In this document: positions 1 to 5,825 of the stretch, piece after piece
How positions within the stretch are numbered: position 1 is the first letter of the stretch
Layout of the letters: each line of letters opens with the position of its first letter
Origin: Solirubrobacteraceae bacterium
Lineage (GTDB): Bacteria > Actinomycetota > Thermoleophilia > Solirubrobacterales > Solirubrobacteraceae
Assembly (NCBI GenBank): GCA_017882405.1
Contig: JADGPO010000048.1
Coordinates: forward strand, 1-6,492
Reading direction: 5' to 3'
Length of the DNA stretch: 6,492 nt
The notes under the pieces: model-generated
Database searches by the model: none
What the model saw: only the letters and a program-made list of their open reading frames with translations
What the model was told of the DNA's origin: nothing
Program-made: the position numbers and the translations under genes

Positions 1-842
1 GGGTCGTGCGCGAGCCGCGGCCGGGGATCTCGGCGGCGCGCAATCGTGGGCTCGAGGCCGCGGACGGGGAGATCGTCGCGTTCACCGATGACGACGTGAT
101 CGTCGACCCGGAATGGCTGCTGGCCATCGCCCTGCGCTTCGGTGACCACCCCGACGAGACGTGCGTGACCGGGCTCGCGCTGCCGGGGGAGCTCGAGACG
201 CCGGCGCAGGTCGCGCTCGAGGAGTACTACGGCGGCTTCGGGCCGCGGACCTTCACGCCCGTCTCGCACCGGCTGCGATACCCGCCCGGGCTGCGCTCGC
301 TCCTCAGGCCGGCCACCGTCGACGCCTTCGCCGACGACGGGCGACTCGTGCGCAGCTTCTCCCTGTACGCCGCGGGGAGCTTCGGCCCGGGGGCCAACAT
401 GGCCTTCAGGGCGCAGGTCCTGCGTCAGCTCGGCGGATTCGACTTGGCCCTTGGAGCGGGCACCCCCGCTCACGGCGGTGAGGACCTGGAGTTGTTCGCG
501 CGCACGGCGTGGCGCGGCCACAGCGTCGGCTTCGAGCCCGCGGCCACGGTCCACCACAGCCACCGGCGCGGGGACGATGCCCTGCGGCGCCAGATCGCCG
601 GCTACGGCGTCGGCTACGGCGCCCTGCTGCTGGCCCTGGTGCTCGAGGACCCGCGTCACCTCGGCCGCATGCTCGGGACGGTCCCGCGCGGGTTTCTCGC
701 CCTGCGCAGCGACTATCAGAGCAAGCTCGACACTCGGGAGCACCCCGATCCTCGCACCCAAGAGCTGGCGCGCCTGGAGCTGCGCGGGATGCTCGCCGGC
801 CCGGCGGCATACCTGCGCAGTCGCTTCAGGTGGTCGCCGTGA
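1..842 (+). CDS. GT2 family glycosyltransferase, 5' end missing
   Basis: This is probably an inverting family 2 glycosyltransferase that transfers a sugar from a nucleotide-sugar donor onto a polysaccharide or glycolipid acceptor at the cytoplasmic face of the membrane. The reading frame is already open at the left edge and the first visible codons (VREPRPGISAARNRG) match the interior of the GT-A fold. The true start is therefore upstream, and the GTG at position 6 is not a credible start. About 279 residues are visible. The metal-binding acidic run TDDD lies at nucleotides 84-95. A GPGANMAFR segment (the acceptor-side region of GT2 enzymes) and a GGEDLEL motif (nucleotides 474-491), which holds the likely catalytic acidic residues, follow in the usual order. 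The C-terminal 90 residues form a partly hydrophobic tail (GYGVGYGALLLALVLE) that could lie against the membrane. Its stop overlaps the flippase start by GTGA, so the two are probably translationally coupled. Donor and acceptor are unknown. Confidence 0.9.
   Translation, partial: VVREPRPGISAARNRGLEAADGEIVAFTDDDVIVDPEWLLAIALRFGDHPDETCVTGLALPGELETPAQVALEEYYGGFGPRTFTPVSHRLRYPPGLRSLLRPATVDAFADDGRLVRSFSLYAAGSFGPGANMAFRAQVLRQLGGFDLALGAGTPAHGGEDLELFARTAWRGHSVGFEPAATVHHSHRRGDDALRRQIAGYGVGYGALLLALVLEDPRHLGRMLGTVPRGFLALRSDYQSKLDTREHPDPRTQELARLELRGMLAGPAAYLRSRFRWSP
828..833 (+). promoter_or_regulatory. Ribosome binding site for the flippase
   Basis: AGGTGG stands five bases before the GTG at 839, inside the last codons of the upstream glycosyltransferase. 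It supports 839 as the start over the in-frame GTG at 830, which has no comparable motif at the right distance and overlaps this one. Confidence 0.5.
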
Positions 843-2092
843 GGCTTCCGCGCTGGCGCAAGTCGCTGACGGTCAACGCGGCATCGCTGATGACCGCGAC
901 GGTGGCGACGAACCTGCTCGGGCTTGGGTTCTGGGTGCTCGCGGCCCGTCTGAAGTCTCCGGTCGTCGTCGGCCGCGCCGCGGCGGCGGTGACCGCCTTG
1001 ACTTTGCTGGCCACGATCTCCCAGCTCAACATGACGAACATCCTCCTCCGGCTGCTCCCGGCGGCAGGGCGGCTGAGCGCGATGCTGATCCGCCGGACCT
1101 ACCTCATCGTCGCGGGCGTCGCGATCGTGGTGTCGACCGGGTTCGTGCTCAGCGGCCCGGGTGCCCGCGTCGTGACCGGTGGCTGGGAGGCCCGCGCGCT
1201 GTTCGCGGTCGCCGTCTGCGTCCTGGCCATCTTCGCGCTCCAGGACTCGGTCCTGACCGGACTGCGTATGGCGCCGTGGGTCCCGGTCGAGAACGCGTCC
1301 TTCGGGGCGGCCAAGCTGCTGCTGCTGCCGTTGCTGGTGATGATCGCGGCGCCCGGCGCGATCGTCGTCGCGGCCGTGGTGCCCGCGGTGATCGCCGTGC
1401 TCGTGGTCACCCGGCTGCTGTTCGCCCGCGTGCTGCCCCGATTGCGCACGGTCGAGGGCCGGTTGCCCGGCCGCCAGCGCCTCGTCTCGTTCATCAGCGG
1501 TGACTACGTGGGCAACGTCTGCACCACCGCCACGGTGCAGCTGATGCCCCTGCTCGTCCTGTGGGAGCTCGGACCGGCGCAGGCGGCGTACTTCACGCTC
1601 CCGTGGCTGATCTCGATGGGCATCACATTCCTGCTCTGGAATGTCGCCTCTTCGTTCGTGGTCGAGACGGCGGGCGCGCACGGTCAGCCCGACACGCTGC
1701 TGCGGCGCAGCCTGCTCCTGTGGGCTGGGGTCGCGGTCGGCGCGATGCTCGTGTGCGTGCTCGGTGCCGTGCCGCTGCTGTCGCTGGCCGGCCCACGCTA
1801 TGCCGCCAACGGCGCCATGCTGCTGCGGCTGATCGGACTCAGCGCCCCCTTCGGCGCGATGGTGGCGGTCTACAGCACGCTGGCCTTTCTGGATCAGCGG
1901 GTCTGGCTGCTCGCCGCCTTCCAGGGTGCCGGGGGCGTGCTGATGCTCGGCCTGACATTGATGCTGCTTCCCCGTGTGGGGCTGGTCGCAGGCGGGTGGG
2001 CGAGCCTGGTCACGCAGGGTCTCACGGCCGCGGTGATGGCGCCCCTGGCGTTGCGCCGTGTGCGACGCGGGCATCTCGTGGAGGCGCTGTGA
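839..2092 (+). CDS. Wzx/MATE-like polysaccharide flippase
   Basis: This is a polytopic inner-membrane protein, probably moving lipid-linked oligosaccharide repeat units from the cytoplasmic to the outer face (MVN/MATE/Wzx superfamily). With the GTG start at 839 it has 417 residues, a little short of the 430-500 common in the family. About 11-12 hydrophobic segments are visible, spaced in two halves around a basic cytoplasmic loop near residues 195-215 (RVLPRLRTVEGRLPGR). The N-terminal stretch SLMTATVATNLLGLGFWVLAAR, followed by the SQLNMTNILLRLLPAAGR segment (residues 61-78), resembles the opening helices of Wzx-like proteins in actinobacterial polysaccharide clusters. The start overlaps the preceding stop by GTGA and has an AGGTGG motif five bases upstream. 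Glycosyltransferases and another large membrane protein on either side fit a Wzx-type export role. Which lipid-linked glycan it carries cannot be inferred. Another MATE-like transport role is possible but less likely in this context. Confidence 0.82.
   Translation: MRLPRWRKSLTVNAASLMTATVATNLLGLGFWVLAARLKSPVVVGRAAAAVTALTLLATISQLNMTNILLRLLPAAGRLSAMLIRRTYLIVAGVAIVVSTGFVLSGPGARVVTGGWEARALFAVAVCVLAIFALQDSVLTGLRMAPWVPVENASFGAAKLLLLPLLVMIAAPGAIVVAAVVPAVIAVLVVTRLLFARVLPRLRTVEGRLPGRQRLVSFISGDYVGNVCTTATVQLMPLLVLWELGPAQAAYFTLPWLISMGITFLLWNVASSFVVETAGAHGQPDTLLRRSLLLWAGVAVGAMLVCVLGAVPLLSLAGPRYAANGAMLLRLIGLSAPFGAMVAVYSTLAFLDQRVWLLAAFQGAGGVLMLGLTLMLLPRVGLVAGGWASLVTQGLTAAVMAPLALRRVRRGHLVEAL
2080..2084 (+). 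promoter_or_regulatory. Possible ribosome binding site for alternative GTG start at 2089
   Basis: GGAGG lies four bases before a GTG at 2089 that overlaps the flippase stop as GTGA. It competes with the second GGAGG (2115-2119) as the signal that sets the start of the small membrane protein. Confidence 0.35.
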
Positions 2093-2114
2093 CTCGCCAT
2101 CGCCTCCCCGGGGC

Positions 2115-2119
2115 GGAGG
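2115..2119 (+). promoter_or_regulatory. Ribosome binding site for the small membrane protein
   Basis: GGAGG lies five bases before the ATG at 2125, which is near-ideal spacing. This is the reason for preferring 2125 over the in-frame GTG at 2089. Confidence 0.5.
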
Positions 2120-2124
2120 CTCCG

Positions 2125-2463
2125 ATGAGCCCATCGCGCACCGCGCTGACCGCCTATGCCGGTGTGCTCGCGAGCATCGTCGCGGCGGTGCTGACACTGA
2201 CCGCCCCGGTGCCCGCCATGAGCCTGATCGGAACGTTGACGCTCGCCTGCGTGCCCGCCGGCGCCGCCGTGATGTGCTGGATCGACAGCGGCGAGAACGT
2301 CGCCCAAGCGGCGCTGACGCTGATCCTCAGCCTGACGGCGTTCAGCCTCGCCAGCGCGGTCATGATCTGGGTCGCCGCGTGGCATCCACGGGCGCTGCTC
2401 GTGCTTGCCGCCGCGAGCGTGGTCTCCTGCCTGGCGCGGCTGAGGCGGGCGGACGGGCGATGA
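2125..2463 (+). CDS. Small hypothetical protein with four membrane segments
   Basis: I do not recognise this family. The ATG at 2125 gives 112 residues. An in-frame GTG at 2089 would add 12 residues (VTRHRLPGAEAP) and would overlap the flippase stop by GTGA, so either start is possible. Four hydrophobic segments are visible at about residues 7-27, 33-52, 60-84 and 89-104. A short polar loop (IDSGENVAQ, residues 53-61) separates the second and third, and the tail is basic (RLRRADGR). There is no signal peptide distinct from the first membrane segment and no catalytic motif. It sits between the flippase and the 592-aa membrane protein, and its stop overlaps the latter's ATG as ATGA. That close coupling suggests it is made together with one of them, perhaps as an accessory subunit of an export or polymerisation complex. 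This is inference from position only. Confidence 0.75.
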   Translation: MSPSRTALTAYAGVLASIVAAVLTLTAPVPAMSLIGTLTLACVPAGAAVMCWIDSGENVAQAALTLILSLTAFSLASAVMIWVAAWHPRALLVLAAASVVSCLARLRRADGR

Positions 2464-4238
2464 CTTCGCCAACGCTCACCCGACCCCTGATCCGCACCCG
2501 GTGGCCGGCGGCGATCCGCACGCTGGGGCCGCCCGCGGTGCTGGTGCTCGGGCTGTGCACATGGGCGCTCGGCGTCGGGCAGCTCAGGCCGCCGGCGATC
2601 GGCTCCTACGGCCTGCTGGCCAGCGCCAACCCGTGGTTCCTGCTCGGCCTGGGGATGGTCGTGAGCGGCTTCCTGATCGAGCTGCACCGCTCGGCCGCCC
2701 GCGGATGGGTGCTCGGACTGGGCATCGTCGCGGTCATCGTGGCGATCCACGCGACGGTGCCGATCCTCTATGGCACCCCCGAGTACGCCTGGGTCTACAA
2801 GCACATCGGGGTTGCGCTGGCGCTGGGGCAGAACGGACGTGTCACCGACCCATCGAGTATCTACCAGCTATGGCCCGCGCTGTTCGCCGCCACGGCGTCC
2901 CTCGGTGCGCTGGGGCACGTGGGGCCGTTGACCTTCGCCACCTGGGCCCCGCTGGCCTTCGAGCTGGCCGACGCCCTGGTGCTGCTGGCCGTCTTCCGCG
3001 TGCTGAGCGGGAATCGCAGGGTCGCCTATCTCGCAGTGCTGCTGTATGAGGGCCTGATCGCCTGGGTCGGACAGGACTACCTGTCCCCGCAGGCGTTCGC
3101 CTATCTGCTGTGGCTTGGCGTGGTTCTGATCCTGGCGCGTTGGTTGCGCCGGCCTGCGCCGGTCGAGCCCCGCGGCAGGCTGGGGCGCCTGCGGGCGCCG
3201 GTGCTGGCCGGACTCGAGCCGCCACCACCGACGTCGCGTCGCCGTCGCGCCGTCGCCATCGTGCTCGTCGCGGTGATCTTCCTCGTGATCGTCGCGGCGC
3301 ATCAGCTCACGCCCTACATCGCTCTGACCGGTGTCGGCGCCCTCGTCGTCCTGGGGCTGATCCGTCCCTGGTGGCTGGTCGTGGTGCTCGCAGCGATCGC
3401 CGGCGGCTACCTGATCCCGCGCTACGGGTTGATCGCACATGACTTCGGCGGCCTGTTCAGCGGCGGCAACCCGATTCAGAACGCATCGGGCTCGCGCGGG
3501 ACGCACCACGCGGGCGCCGAGGCAACCACCGCGTTGATCGTGCGCGGACTCGCGGCCGGCATGTGGCTGCTTGCGCTCGCCGCGATTGCCCTCCGCCGGC
3601 GCTCGCTCGGGCGCGTGGCCTTCGCCGCCGGGCTCGCGTTCAGTCCCTTCGTCGTGCTCGTGGCCCAGAGCTACGGGGGGGAGGCCGTCTACCGCGTCTA
3701 TCTGTTCTCGGCTCCGTGGTGTGCTCTGCTGATCGCCGGAGCCGTGTACGAGCTGCGTCGACCGCAGCTGCGCTGGATCGTTGTCGGCGGTGTGTGCGGG
3801 GCGGCGCTGCTCGCGGGGCTGCAGGGCCTGTACGGACCCGTGGCCGTCAATGCCGTCATGCCGGACGAGCTTGCGGCCAGCGGATGGCTCTACACCCACA
3901 CGCCGCCGGGCTCGCTGATCGTGCTGGCGGCGGACAACTTCCCGGCGCTCGACACCGCCGACTACAACGCCCGTCAGCTCGAGGTCATGCCGGCTGACCC
4001 GCAGATCGGCGAGGCGTGGCTCGACGAGGGCAACGTGTCCGAGGTGGAGAGCTGGATCGCCGGGCTCGGACATCAGAGCGCCTATGTCGTGGTGAGCCAC
4101 GGCATGGCCGCCTACGCCGACTACTTCGGAGCGCCGACCGGCTTCACGCGCCTGGCGCACGGACTCCCGACGGCTCCCGGCTGGACCGTGGTCTACCGGA
4201 ACGCCGACGTGACGATCTATCGCCTGACCGTGCGCTGA
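2460..4238 (+). CDS. Polytopic membrane protein, candidate GT-C glycosyltransferase or polymerase
   Basis: This 592-residue integral membrane protein probably acts on the glycan at the outer face of the membrane. About 11-12 hydrophobic segments cover residues 20 to 460. Long polar stretches fall at about 103-135 (the TPEYAWVYKH region, a plausible extracytoplasmic loop), 228-262 (basic and proline-rich, probably cytoplasmic) and 323-355. Conspicuous motifs are QDYLSPQ (205-211), HQLTPY (281-286) and YGGEAVYRVYLF (406-417), which I associate with large membrane proteins in actinobacterial polysaccharide clusters. Residues 465-592 form a soluble C-terminal domain, as in many GT-C enzymes, which use polyprenyl-phosphate sugars. 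A Wzy-like polymerase is the main alternative. No canonical acidic GT-C motif is certain, although E108 in the first large loop is a candidate. The ATG overlaps the previous stop as ATGA. The 3' end overlaps the convergent glycosyltransferase by 22 bp. Confidence 0.8.
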   Translation: MTSPTLTRPLIRTRWPAAIRTLGPPAVLVLGLCTWALGVGQLRPPAIGSYGLLASANPWFLLGLGMVVSGFLIELHRSAARGWVLGLGIVAVIVAIHATVPILYGTPEYAWVYKHIGVALALGQNGRVTDPSSIYQLWPALFAATASLGALGHVGPLTFATWAPLAFELADALVLLAVFRVLSGNRRVAYLAVLLYEGLIAWVGQDYLSPQAFAYLLWLGVVLILARWLRRPAPVEPRGRLGRLRAPVLAGLEPPPPTSRRRRAVAIVLVAVIFLVIVAAHQLTPYIALTGVGALVVLGLIRPWWLVVVLAAIAGGYLIPRYGLIAHDFGGLFSGGNPIQNASGSRGTHHAGAEATTALIVRGLAAGMWLLALAAIALRRRSLGRVAFAAGLAFSPFVVLVAQSYGGEAVYRVYLFSAPWCALLIAGAVYELRRPQLRWIVVGGVCGAALLAGLQGLYGPVAVNAVMPDELAASGWLYTHTPPGSLIVLAADNFPALDTADYNARQLEVMPADPQIGEAWLDEGNVSEVESWIAGLGHQSAYVVVSHGMAAYADYFGAPTGFTRLAHGLPTAPGWTVVYRNADVTIYRLTVR

Positions 4239-5134
4239 GCAGCGGCTCGCAGCACGGTTGAGGCGGCGCCCGCGGCCGCGGCCGCGGTGCCCGCGACGAT
4301 GGCGAGCGCCCGCGAGAACCTGCGCCGGCGCAGATCGCGCAGGACGGCCAGCGGGAGCGTGCGCAGCAGATACGAGCGCTCGGCCCCGAGATCGCGGTCC
4401 TCGCCCAGGTGGGCTGAGAGCTCGACCTTGCCGGCGCCCTCCCAATAGCAGCGCTTGAGAAAGAAGGCGAAGGTGGAGCGCTCGTGTGGCACCTCGTGAT
4501 CGACCACGGCGGCCGGCACGTACATCCAGTGGGTGTCCGGCGCGCTGGCGCTGATCCGGATGCAGAGGTCGGTGTCCTCCGGCCGGGACGTGTGGCCGAC
4601 CTTGCCGAACCCGTCGCGGAAGCCGCCCACCTGCTCGAAGACCTCGCGCCGCACGGCCATGTTCTCGCTCCAGACGTTGCGGACCGGGCCGCTGTCGTCG
4701 GGCAGGCCGGCGTACGAGGCGCCGATCACCCAGCCGAACTCGTCGGGGAACCAGGCGGGCCGCGGTCCCTGCCAGGCGGGCGCGGTCATACCGCCGGTCC
4801 CGACGACGTTGTCGTCGGCGAACGGCGCGGTCAGCTCGCGCAGCCACCCGGGACGGGTGCGGACGTCGTCGTCGAGGAAGACCAGCAGCGGGCCGCGGGC
4901 GAGCAGGGCCCCGGCGTTCCGGGCGCCCGAAGCGCCGGGGGTACCGTCGTGCTCGACGATCGCGACGTCCTCCTCGGCGGCGCGCAGGCGCTCGCACAGA
5001 GCGGGGTTGTGATCAACGGCGACGATGACCTCGAGCGGATCCTGCGCCTTGGCGGACCCGATCGCGCCGCGCAGCGAGTCAAAGCGATCCTCCGTGTGGC
5101 AGGCGATCACCACGCTGGCGGACTCGCCGGTCAT
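4217..5134 (-). CDS. GT2 family glycosyltransferase
   Basis: This is a complete 305-residue family 2 glycosyltransferase, probably cytoplasmic and membrane-associated. The N-terminal SVVIACHTEDR strand opens the GT-A fold, and AVDHNP (39-44) follows in the donor-binding part. GASGARNAG (67-75) precedes the metal-binding run FLDDDV (86-91). ENMAVRREVFEQVGGF (157-172) and RPEDTDLCIR (184-193) form the acceptor side, with E186/D187 as the likely catalytic acidic residues. The segment FFLKRCYWEGAGK, followed by ERSYLLRTLP, is a pattern I associate with actinobacterial polysaccharide GT2 enzymes. A hydrophobic, alanine-rich stretch (276-292) near the C-terminus may touch the membrane. The ATG at 5134 overlaps the acetyltransferase stop as ATGA and has a GGAGG four bases upstream, so the two are probably translationally coupled. 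The longer upstream reading in this frame only overlaps the acetyltransferase. The last 22 bp overlap the convergent membrane-protein gene. Donor and acceptor are unknown. Confidence 0.92.
   Translation of the reverse strand: MTGESASVVIACHTEDRFDSLRGAIGSAKAQDPLEVIVAVDHNPALCERLRAAEEDVAIVEHDGTPGASGARNAGALLARGPLLVFLDDDVRTRPGWLRELTAPFADDNVVGTGGMTAPAWQGPRPAWFPDEFGWVIGASYAGLPDDSGPVRNVWSENMAVRREVFEQVGGFRDGFGKVGHTSRPEDTDLCIRISASAPDTHWMYVPAAVVDHEVPHERSTFAFFLKRCYWEGAGKVELSAHLGEDRDLGAERSYLLRTLPLAVLRDLRRRRFSRALAIVAGTAAAAAGAASTVLRAAAQRTVRR
4225..4260. terminator. Putative bidirectional hairpin at the convergent gene junction
   Basis: ACCGTGC (4227-4233) pairs perfectly with GCACGGT (4252-4258), with two further G-T pairs outside in the rightward RNA. 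After a 2x2 internal mismatch, GAGC (4237-4240) pairs with GCTC (4245-4248) around the tetraloop AGCG, and a T-G pair (4236/4249) extends this inner stem. The structure covers the stop codon of the 592-aa membrane protein and the last codons of the opposing glycosyltransferase, which is where two convergent transcripts should end. No T-tract follows on either strand, so if it terminates transcription it is not a classical U-tail terminator. An RNA-stability or anti-readthrough role is equally possible. Confidence 0.5.
4270..4287. repeat. Three tandem CCGCGG hexamers (18-bp perfect palindrome)
   Basis: CCGCGG occurs three times in a row, making an 18-bp self-complementary block. It lies inside the alanine run of the leftward glycosyltransferase (residues about 284-290) and nine bases beyond the junction hairpin. 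Alternating GCC/GCG alanine codons explain it adequately, and a separate function is not needed. Confidence 0.6.
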
Positions 5135-5673
5135 GCCGCCTCCAGTCTCCCCGGACCCGGCCGCGTGTCCGGTGCCTCGACCCGGATCAGCCGTGCCGGG
5201 TTGCCGGCGACGACCCCCCAGTCGGGCACCGGCGAGAGCACGACTGCGAGCGCACCGATCCGGGCGTGATCGCCGACGTGGATGTCGCCGATGACCATGC
5301 AGCCCGCGCCGAGGTCGACGGCGTCGCCGAGCGTCGCCACGCCGAGCTCGGTGCCGTCGCGATCGACCCGGTTGCCGATCGTCACGCCGTGTCGGAGATG
5401 GCAATCGCACCCGAGTGTGCTGTGGGGATTGAGCACGATCCCGTTCGGGTGGTAGAGGCGCAGGCGCGGCCCGATGACCGTGGTCACGGGCAGTTCGACG
5501 CCGATCACGAGACACGAGATCAGCCAGCAGGGATTGACGACGAAGCGTCCGAAGCGGCCCCAGCGCCGGCTCCCCCACTGGGCCAGGCGAAACCAGGCCA
5601 GAAGCAGCTGCGAGTCGGGACGGCCGTCATTGACCTCCCAGTCCTGCAGCACCCAATCACGGAGGCCGATCAT
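5131..5673 (-). CDS. Left-handed beta-helix acetyltransferase (serine acetyltransferase-like, probable sugar O-acetyltransferase)
   Basis: This is a 180-residue hexapeptide-repeat acyltransferase, probably a soluble trimer that moves acetyl from acetyl-CoA onto a sugar hydroxyl of the polysaccharide or its precursor. A short helical lead (LRDWVLQDWEVNDGRPDSQLLLAWFRLA) is followed by hexapeptide turns from about residue 58 to 160 (VIGPRL, TLGCDC, VTIGNR, VDLGAG, VIGDIH, ARIGAL) and the closing VPDWGVVAGNPARLI. H75 in LYHPNGIV is the expected catalytic histidine. The protein is shorter than CysE (about 270 residues) because the CysE N-terminal helical domain is missing, and several serine-site positions differ, so it probably does not make cysteine precursor. 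The start at 5673 fits the family's opening LRDxxxxDW. A GTG at 5799 would add 42 low-complexity residues. The visible Shine-Dalgarno sequence (GAGTGG) is weak. It is the first gene of a two-gene leftward unit with the glycosyltransferase. Confidence 0.88.
   Translation of the reverse strand: MIGLRDWVLQDWEVNDGRPDSQLLLAWFRLAQWGSRRWGRFGRFVVNPCWLISCLVIGVELPVTTVIGPRLRLYHPNGIVLNPHSTLGCDCHLRHGVTIGNRVDRDGTELGVATLGDAVDLGAGCMVIGDIHVGDHARIGALAVVLSPVPDWGVVAGNPARLIRVEAPDTRPGPGRLEAA
5139..5143 (-). promoter_or_regulatory. Ribosome binding site for the leftward GT2
   Basis: GGAGG on the minus strand stands four bases before the ATG at 5134, within the 3' end of the acetyltransferase gene. Together with the ATGA overlap it fixes the glycosyltransferase start. 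Confidence 0.6.
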
Positions 5674-5825
5674 GCCACTCGAATCGCCGCGCGCGCGAGG
5701 CCGCTGAGCACTTCGCGATCTCTGGCCGGATGTACAAGTGGTCGGGTTCGCGGGCCGCTCGTCAACAAATGGCTGTCCGAGGGCGCGGATGTAACGCACG
5801 ACGGCGGGCAGCCGATGGATAGACC
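5674..5825. other. Divergent intergenic region
   Basis: This 152-bp gap separates the leftward acetyltransferase from the rightward glycoside hydrolase and must hold the starts of both transcripts unless they are read from elsewhere. It is the least GC-rich stretch of the window (AACAAATGG at 5764-5772, TGTACA at 5731-5736). A minus-strand TTGACG (5765-5760) resembles a -35 box but has no -10 box at a proper distance. CGGATGTA occurs twice as a direct repeat (5727-5734 and 5786-5793). No promoter, operator or riboswitch could be called with confidence. Confidence 0.5.

Noticed and set aside
6..8. GTG at position 6 as start of the first glycosyltransferase
   Set aside because: Homologous GT2 enzymes have a full donor-binding half before the PGISAARNRG segment, so the gene must begin upstream of the window.
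716..2197. Minus-strand open frame of 493 codons opposite the flippase
   Set aside because: Low-complexity His/Arg/Gln-rich translation with no recognisable fold, while the plus strand encodes a clear membrane transporter.
2868..4997. Long minus-strand open frame of 709 codons
   Set aside because: It lies opposite the 592-aa membrane protein and then runs out of frame through the leftward glycosyltransferase. Its translation is rich in Arg, Gln, Asp and Pro with no domain, as expected for antisense frames in GC-rich DNA.
4484..5269. Plus-strand open frame of 261 codons
   Set aside because: It is the antisense shadow of the leftward glycosyltransferase and acetyltransferase, and its sequence shows no domain.
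5729..5765. Minus-strand sigma-70-like promoter (TTGACG with TACATC)
   Set aside because: The spacing is 25 bp, well outside the 16-19 bp that works, and the -10 match is poor.
5674..5799. Extension of the acetyltransferase to a GTG at 5799
   Set aside because: The added 42 residues are low-complexity and unlike the family, whose members begin near LRDxxxxDW. The extension would also consume most of the divergent promoter region.
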